From: an uncultured Eubacteriales bacterium
GTDB lineage: Bacteria > Bacillota > Clostridia > Christensenellales > Aristaeellaceae
Length of the DNA: 64,000 nt
Assembly (NCBI GenBank): GCA_902793325.1
Contig: CADBCY010000004.1
Span: forward strand, 54,402-118,401
Direction: 5' to 3'
This document shows, one piece after another, positions 59,509 through 64,000 of the stretch (positions are counted from its first letter, which is position 1; the number at the start of each line of letters is the position of its first letter). Position numbers and translations under genes: made by a program. The notes beneath the pieces are model-generated. The model made no database searches and was not told the DNA's origin. It saw only the letters and a program-made list of their open reading frames with translations.

Positions 59509-60828
59509 ATGCCAACCAGAGAACACCTGATTTACAACCCAGCGCGGGAGTGCATGAGCCGGGACGAGCTGCGCGCCTGGCAGGGCGCGCGCCTGGCGGA
59601 AACCGTGAAGCGCGAGTACGAGAACGTGCCCATGTACCGCGCCCGCATGGATGACAAGGGCGTGAAGCCCGAGGACATCCGAAGCGTGGAGGACCTGAAG
59701 TACCTGCCCTTCATGGAGAAGACCGACCTGCGGGACTACTACCCCTTCGACCTGCTGGCCAGCCCCCGGTCCGAGATCGTGCGCATCCACGGCTCCTCGG
59801 GCACCACGGGCAAGCCCATCGTGTCCGGCTACACCGCCAACGACGTGGAGGTCTGGAGCGAGATGATGGCCCGCACCCTCACCGCCGCCGGCTGCACGAA
59901 GGAGGACATCGTGCACGTGTCCTACGGCCTGGGGCTGTTCACCGGCGGCTTCGGCGCGTACCAGGGCGCGAACAGGATCGGCGCCATGGTGGTGCCCATG
60001 TCCAGCGGCAACACCCAGCGCCAGATCATGATGATGAAGGACCTGGGCTCGACCATACTGTGCTGCACGCCCTCCTACGCCACCTACCTGGGCGAGACCA
60101 TCCGCGAGATGGGCCTGGTGCCCGGCCGCGATCTCAAGCTGAAGGCCGGCTGCTTCGGCGCCGAGCCCTGGACGGAGGAGATGCGGCTTCGCATCGAGGA
60201 ACTGCTGGGCGTGGACGCCTGCGACATCTACGGCCTGACGGAAATCGCCGGCCCCGGCGTGGCGTTCGAGTGCCTGGAGAAGCACGGCATGCACATCAAC
60301 GAGGACCACGTGATCGCCGAGATCATCAACCCCGCCACCGGCGAGCAGTTGCCCTACGGCGAATCCGGCGAGCTGGTGTTCACCACCATCACCAAGACCG
60401 GCATGCCCATGATGCGCTACCGCACCCACGACATCTGCACCCTGACCGACGAACAGTGCGCCTGCGGCCGCACGCTGGCGCGCATGGGCCGCATCACCGG
60501 CCGCACCGACGACATGCTGGTCATCCGCGGCGTGAACGTGTTCCCCAGCCAGATCGAAACGGTGCTGGTGAGCACCCACGGCGTGGCGCCGCACTACATG
60601 CTCATCGTGGATCGCGTGAACTCCTCCGATACGCTGGAGGTCCAGGTGGAGCTGACCGAGGACATGTTCGGCGACACCATCGGCCACATGGAGGCCGTGC
60701 GCAAGCACATCACCAACCAGATCAAGTCCGTGGTGGGCATCGCCACCAAGGTCAGCCTGGTGCCCCCCAAGTCCATCCCCCGCAGCGAAGGCAAGGCCAA
60801 GCGCGTGATCGACAAGAGGAAGCTCTGA
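59509..60828 (+). CDS. paaK: phenylacetate--CoA ligase family protein
   Basis: A 439-residue PaaK-type ANL enzyme, shorter than common ligases as usual for the family. HGSSGTTGKPIVSGYT is the nucleotide loop, YGLTEIAGPGVA the substrate loop, and MRYRTHDICTL plus CACGRTLARMGRITGRTDDM the PaaK-specific C-terminal part. It converts phenylacetate or related arylacetates (for example 4-hydroxyphenyl- or indoleacetate) to CoA thioesters. GGAGG precedes the ATG. Second gene of the T-box operon, followed by an ACT protein, a frequent partner of this ligase type. Confidence 0.9.
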   Translation: MPTREHLIYNPARECMSRDELRAWQGARLAETVKREYENVPMYRARMDDKGVKPEDIRSVEDLKYLPFMEKTDLRDYYPFDLLASPRSEIVRIHGSSGTTGKPIVSGYTANDVEVWSEMMARTLTAAGCTKEDIVHVSYGLGLFTGGFGAYQGANRIGAMVVPMSSGNTQRQIMMMKDLGSTILCCTPSYATYLGETIREMGLVPGRDLKLKAGCFGAEPWTEEMRLRIEELLGVDACDIYGLTEIAGPGVAFECLEKHGMHINEDHVIAEIINPATGEQLPYGESGELVFTTITKTGMPMMRYRTHDICTLTDEQCACGRTLARMGRITGRTDDMLVIRGVNVFPSQIETVLVSTHGVAPHYMLIVDRVNSSDTLEVQVELTEDMFGDTIGHMEAVRKHITNQIKSVVGIATKVSLVPPKSIPRSEGKAKRVIDKRKL

Positions 60829-60864
60829 GCCCCCGCTCCGAGTCATTCATTAAGGAGGCATACC

Positions 60865-61305
60865 ATGTTCATCAAGCAGATCTCCGTATTCCTGGAAAAC
60901 AAGGTCGGCGTGCTCCGGGAGGTCTCCGAACTGCTGGGCCGGGCGAACATCGACATGATGGCCCTGGCCGTGGCGGACACCCAGAGCTTCGGCATCGTGC
61001 GCATCATCGTGAAGGATCACGAAATCGACCCCGCGCTGGACATCCTGCGCGCCAACGGCTACATCGCCAAGGTCAACAACGTCATCTGCGCCGAGGTGCA
61101 GGACAAGCCCATGGGCCTGGCCAGCCTGCTGGCCATCATCGAGGAGGCCGGGCTGTCCGTGGAGTACATGTACTCCTTCCTCCGCGGCTCCACCGGGGGC
61201 CGCGCCCGCATGATCCTCCGCCTCTCCGACGGGCAGAAGGGCCTGAAGGTGTTCGACCTCCACGGCATCCGCGTGCTGGAGCAGGCCGAGATCGACGCGC
61301 TGTAG
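60865..61305 (+). CDS. tandem ACT-domain amino-acid-binding protein
   Basis: A 146-residue protein made of two ACT domains (IKQISVFLENKVGVLREVSE; PMGLASLLAIIEEAGLSVEY). Such stand-alone proteins often sit beside PaaK-type ligases and indolepyruvate:ferredoxin oxidoreductase genes, and probably sense an aromatic or branched-chain amino acid. AAGGAGG precedes the ATG. Last gene of the T-box operon. Confidence 0.9.
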   Translation: MFIKQISVFLENKVGVLREVSELLGRANIDMMALAVADTQSFGIVRIIVKDHEIDPALDILRANGYIAKVNNVICAEVQDKPMGLASLLAIIEEAGLSVEYMYSFLRGSTGGRARMILRLSDGQKGLKVFDLHGIRVLEQAEIDAL

Positions 61306-61316
61306 GCCGGCAAAAG

Positions 61317-61354
61317 ATCGCCCCCGCATCCTCTCCTCTGGATGCGGGGGCGAT
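61317..61354. terminator. terminator between convergent T-box operon and URO-D gene
   Basis: Perfect 15-bp stem (61317-61331 with 61340-61354), loop of eight, then ATTTCT on the plus strand. Confidence 0.88.
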
Positions 61355-61381
61355 ATTTCTCTCGGGATACGGGCGCTTCGG

Positions 61382-62434
61382 TCAGAACATAATGCTGATC
61401 GGCAGGCGGTTGGCCTCGATGTCCTCCTGCCTGTGGCCGAAGGTCTTGCAGTTGTACTGGTCGATGGCGTCCCAGAGCGCCTTGTAGGTGCCCTCGTACA
61501 GCGAGCCCGGACCGCCCTGGGTGATGCAGGGGATGAAGTACTTGCCGTCGGCGGCGGCGCCGCAGGTGTTGATGGCGTTCAGCGCGGCCTTCTCGCAGTC
61601 GGCGTAGGTCCAGCCGTCGAAGTCCACCTGCTTGTTGTCGATCTCGCCCATGAAGGTCATCTTGCCGCCGTACTGTTTGATCAGCGCCGGCACGTCGTTG
61701 GAGTGCATGCAGCCCTGCCACACGTCGATGCCCATTTCGATCATGATCGGCAGCAGGTTCGCGCAGTAGCTGTCGGAGTGGTGGATGATCAGATCCACGC
61801 CGTGGCTCTTGTAGTAGCCGTAGATCTCCTTGTAGGGCTCCAGGAAGAAGTCCTCGAACACGCTCGGGCGCAGGAAGGAATTGCGCTCGCTGCCGAAGTC
61901 GTCGTGGTGGAAGATGGCGTCGGGGTGCAGGTTGGCGCAGATGCCCTCGGCCAGCTCCAGCTCCCAGTCGGTCAGGTAGCGGATCAGGTCGTGCATCTCG
62001 TCGGGGTACTCCATGTAGTTCATCAGCGCCTCTTCCATCGAGCACAGGTGGTGCGTCTGCTCAAACAGGCCGGGCGCGACGAAGGTGGCCTTGAACGCCT
62101 TGGTGCCGTCCACGGCGGCGTACATGCCCTTGCACACGTCCCACAGCTCGTCGGGGAACTTGAGCGACGGCGCCTTGACGTACTTGCGCCACTCCTCGAT
62201 GTCCTTGACGACGATCTTGTCCGGGGTGTGCACCGGGAACGCGCCGGGCACGTTGCCGGGGAACGAATTCGTGACGCCCCAGGCGTTGACCACGTTCATA
62301 TCGCCCTTCTTCAGCAGGGGCGAGGACAGCAGGAACGGGTGGAACAGCAGGGCGATGGCCTCGTACTGGTTGACGAAGCGGTCGGGCTTGCCGCCGCGAA
62401 TGACTTCCCACATATTCTGTTTTGCCGTAAGCAT
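61382..62434 (-). CDS. uroporphyrinogen decarboxylase-family (URO-D/MtaA-like) methyltransferase
   Basis: A 350-residue URO-D-fold protein. It is of the MtaA/MtbA-like class, which moves methyl groups between corrinoid proteins and thiols, rather than HemE: it lacks the HemE N-terminus and has possible zinc ligands in IIHHSDSYCANLLP and WQGCMHSND. Location next to a methyltetrahydrofolate:corrinoid methyltransferase and a corrinoid protein supports a demethylation role. GAGAGAA precedes the ATG; the promoter is at 62596-62624. Confidence 0.8.
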   Translation of the reverse strand: MLTAKQNMWEVIRGGKPDRFVNQYEAIALLFHPFLLSSPLLKKGDMNVVNAWGVTNSFPGNVPGAFPVHTPDKIVVKDIEEWRKYVKAPSLKFPDELWDVCKGMYAAVDGTKAFKATFVAPGLFEQTHHLCSMEEALMNYMEYPDEMHDLIRYLTDWELELAEGICANLHPDAIFHHDDFGSERNSFLRPSVFEDFFLEPYKEIYGYYKSHGVDLIIHHSDSYCANLLPIMIEMGIDVWQGCMHSNDVPALIKQYGGKMTFMGEIDNKQVDFDGWTYADCEKAALNAINTCGAAADGKYFIPCITQGGPGSLYEGTYKALWDAIDQYNCKTFGHRQEDIEANRLPISIMF

Positions 62435-62896
62435 GACATTCTCTCCTTTCAGGCCGTCGGTTTTGCGTAAACAAAACCCACGCGCGGACGGCGTACCAGA
62501 ACCGGCCCTCGCGGTAAACGCTTGCTCATCGCATGGACGCGCCCTGCCCGGGAGCCCACCGGCACGTGCGCCCCGGTCGCGCTGTCCTTAATAACATCAT
62601 AACAGATATTGCCCGGCTTTTCAACAGGAAATTCCCGCGCGGCCGGACATGCCGCCCCGCGCCCCCTTTTGCGCCCCAACATATTAAATTCATACAGTTT
62701 TATCTTAAATATATACATGGCAAACAATAGGGCCATTTGTTATTATAAAGGTTAGAATTATGCAATATGCTAGGTGGATTGTCTCTCGTAACCACGGGAA
62801 TGATTTCCGCGACGCGCGGAGGTTATACAGGGGCGGCAGCCGCGCCATGCGCTGCCGTTTCGGCGAACTCAACAAATCGAACAGGGGGAAACATTA
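62435..62896. promoter_or_regulatory. divergent control region between corrinoid methyltransferase genes
   Basis: The minus half holds the URO-D promoter. The stretch 62680-62770 is very AT-rich and includes TTGTTATTATAAAGG, where the plus-strand promoter probably lies, though no clean -35/-10 pair is visible. I found no cobalamin-riboswitch box. Confidence 0.5.
62596..62624 (-). promoter_or_regulatory. sigma-A promoter for the URO-D gene
   Basis: Minus strand TTGAAA, 17-base spacer, TATGAT. Confidence 0.75.
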
Positions 62897-63703
62897 ATGA
62901 TTATCATCGGCGAGAAGATCAACGGTTCCATCCCCGCCGTGGCGGACGCCATCGCGCGCCGCGACAGCGAATTCATCAAGGAGCGCGCCCGCATTCAGGA
63001 CGAGGCCGGCGCCACCTTCATCGACTGCTGCGCCTCCGTGCCGGAAGCGGAAGAGGTCGAGACGCTCAAGTGGATGATCGACTGCATCCAGGAGGTTTCC
63101 GACCTGCCCATTTCCGTGGACAGCCCCAGCGCCCGCGTGCTGGCGGAAGCCTACAAGTTCTGCAAGCGGCCCGGCCTGTTCAACTCCGTCTCCGGCGAGG
63201 GCGACAAAATCGACATCATCTTCCCGATCATGAAGGAGAATCCCGGCTGGGAGTGCATCGCGCTGTGCTCGGACGACACCGGCATCCCGAAGAACGCCGC
63301 CGACCGCCTGAAGGTGTTCGACAAGATCATGGCCAAGGCCAAGGAGTACGGCATCGCCCCGCGGCGCCTGCACATCGACCCGCTGGTGGAGATGCTCTGC
63401 ACCTCCGAAAACGGCATCGAGACCAACGAGGAGGTCATCTCCACCATCCGCGAGCGGTATGACGACATCCACATCACCGCCGCCATTTCCAACATCTCCT
63501 TCAACCTGCCCGTGCGCAAGATGGTGAACCTGGGCTTCACGGTGCTGGCCATGAAGGCCGGCCTCGACAGCGCCATCCTCGACCCCACCAACCGCGACAT
63601 GATGGGCGTGATCTTCGCCACCGAGGCGCTGCTGGGCGAGGACGACTACTGCATGGAGTACATCACCGCTTACCGCGAGGGCCTGTTCGGACCGAAGAAG
63701 TAA
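62897..63703 (+). CDS. methyltetrahydrofolate:corrinoid protein methyltransferase (MtvA/AcsE-like)
   Basis: A 268-residue pterin-binding TIM-barrel protein. It opens with IIIGEKINGSIPAVADAI and has ATFIDCCASVPEAEE, LPISVDSPSARVL and ITAAISNISFNLP, the folate-site blocks of MeTr-type enzymes. It transfers the methyl group between the corrinoid protein and tetrahydrofolate, feeding one-carbon units to folate metabolism. AGGGGG precedes the ATG. The corrinoid protein follows 199 bases downstream. Confidence 0.9.
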   Translation: MIIIGEKINGSIPAVADAIARRDSEFIKERARIQDEAGATFIDCCASVPEAEEVETLKWMIDCIQEVSDLPISVDSPSARVLAEAYKFCKRPGLFNSVSGEGDKIDIIFPIMKENPGWECIALCSDDTGIPKNAADRLKVFDKIMAKAKEYGIAPRRLHIDPLVEMLCTSENGIETNEEVISTIRERYDDIHITAAISNISFNLPVRKMVNLGFTVLAMKAGLDSAILDPTNRDMMGVIFATEALLGEDDYCMEYITAYREGLFGPKK

Positions 63704-63721
63704 GCGATCATGGGGTTTTCG

Positions 63722-63750
63722 CCGGAGAGGATTTACCGCCCTCTCCGGCT
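63722..63750 (+). other. hairpin between the methyltransferase and corrinoid-protein genes
   Basis: Ten-bp stem GCCGGAGAGG/CCTCTCCGGC without a T run; probably a processing or stabilising element within the operon. Confidence 0.5.
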
Positions 63751-63902
63751 GTACCGCATCCGGGGGTACCAGCCCGGGGCGCGGCGATAGAACCTGCGAA
63801 GCCTGAAGCCGGCACGCTTCGGGCGGCGCGAAGACCACCGCGGCGGGGACACGGCACTGTCCGCAGCCGCAGAATCACAATTTGACAAGGGGGATTCACA
63901 CA

Positions 63903-64000
63903 ATGGCAACTTTACAGGACGTAGCGGACATTGTCATCGCGGGCAAGGCGAAAAAGACGCCGGGGCTGGTGCAGGAAGCGCTGGACTCGGGGCTGGCCGC
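63903..64000 (+). CDS. corrinoid protein, N-terminal fragment (MtaC/MtbC-like)
   Basis: The frame starts at 63903 (AAGGGGG upstream) and runs off the window. Its first 32 residues (MATLQDVADIVIAGKAKK, then TPGLVQEALDSGLA) match the four-helix cap domain of corrinoid proteins such as MtaC/MtbC, whose B12-binding domain would lie beyond the edge. It should carry the methyl-cobamide between the substrate methyltransferase and the enzymes encoded at 61382 and 62897. Confidence 0.85.
   Translation, partial: MATLQDVADIVIAGKAKKTPGLVQEALDSGLA

Noticed and set aside
63704-63902. Cobalamin riboswitch before the corrinoid protein
   Set aside because: The conserved B12 box (AGCCAGGAGACCTGCC-like) and core could not be found here or in 62435-62896; only a plain hairpin is present.

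Overview
The window looks like chromosomal DNA of a GC-rich anaerobic Firmicute (Clostridia; a Christensenellales-type lineage is my guess, not a proof). Reasons: sigma-A promoters of the form TTGACA-17-TATAAT and strong GGAGG ribosome binding sites; the Gram-positive block rpmH-rnpA-yidD-yidC-jag; spoIVFA/spoIVFB-like sporulation proteases; a T-box riboswitch; DUF4317, YhaM, PheB-type ACT and DUF2975/HTH genes typical of Firmicutes; rubredoxin, two [4Fe-4S] aldo/keto reductases and a corrinoid methyltransferase set typical of anaerobes. Coding is dense and strand use is mixed. The high GC gives very long antisense open frames, which are ignored here.

Layout. 0-5.4 kb: end of a family-5 solute-binding protein with two methyltransferases, a small Ig-like secreted protein, a [4Fe-4S] aldo/keto reductase, a P-loop kinase-like protein and a low-molecular-weight phosphotyrosine phosphatase. 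5.6-13.1 kb (minus): a membrane-anchored clostripain-like protease, a DUF4317 protein, a large secreted protein and AzlCD. 13.2-20.7 kb (plus): tRNA-Ala, an ABC exporter, a BmpA/RbsA-type nucleoside importer without binding protein, rubredoxin and a dihydrolipoamide dehydrogenase. 20.8-26.8 kb (minus): a polar amino acid ABC importer, then metallo-beta-lactamase/Ig protein, ACT protein and YhaM, headed by an unassigned structured RNA. 27.0-29.4 kb: an SsuABC/ThiXYZ-like importer. 29.6-34.0 kb: rpmH-rnpA-yidD-yidC-jag-tadA and a DUF2975/HTH pair. 34.0-38.3 kb: a surface-protein locus with a (TCTGC)15 microsatellite and a frameshifted gene. 38.3-41.8 kb: argG, an unknown membrane protein, argH. 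41.9-46.2 kb: a small helical protein, a MITE-like element, a lipase-like hydrolase, a GPH sugar symporter and a second aldo/keto reductase. 46.5-51.2 kb (minus): a rhamnose/AI-2 type ABC importer. 51.5-57.4 kb: tRNA-Pro, a membrane protein, a phosphoesterase, a likely 6S RNA, a 106-bp tandem repeat, spoIVFA/B, nadD-yqeK and rsfS. 57.4-61.3 kb: a tyrosine-type T-box in front of two adenylate-forming CoA ligases and an ACT protein. 61.4-64.0 kb: URO-D methyltransferase diverging from a methyltetrahydrofolate:corrinoid methyltransferase and a corrinoid protein.

Most interesting: (i) the T-box with a UAC specifier over CoA-ligase genes, which fits arylacetate salvage into tyrosine during tyrosine starvation; (ii) a promoter-plus-terminator bounded structured RNA at 26.5-26.8 kb and a likely 6S RNA at 53.5-53.7 kb; (iii) a pentanucleotide microsatellite that begins at a predicted transcription start upstream of a frameshifted surface-protein gene; (iv) a family of palindromic interspersed repeats, one copy of which supplies the stop codon of the neighbouring hydrolase.
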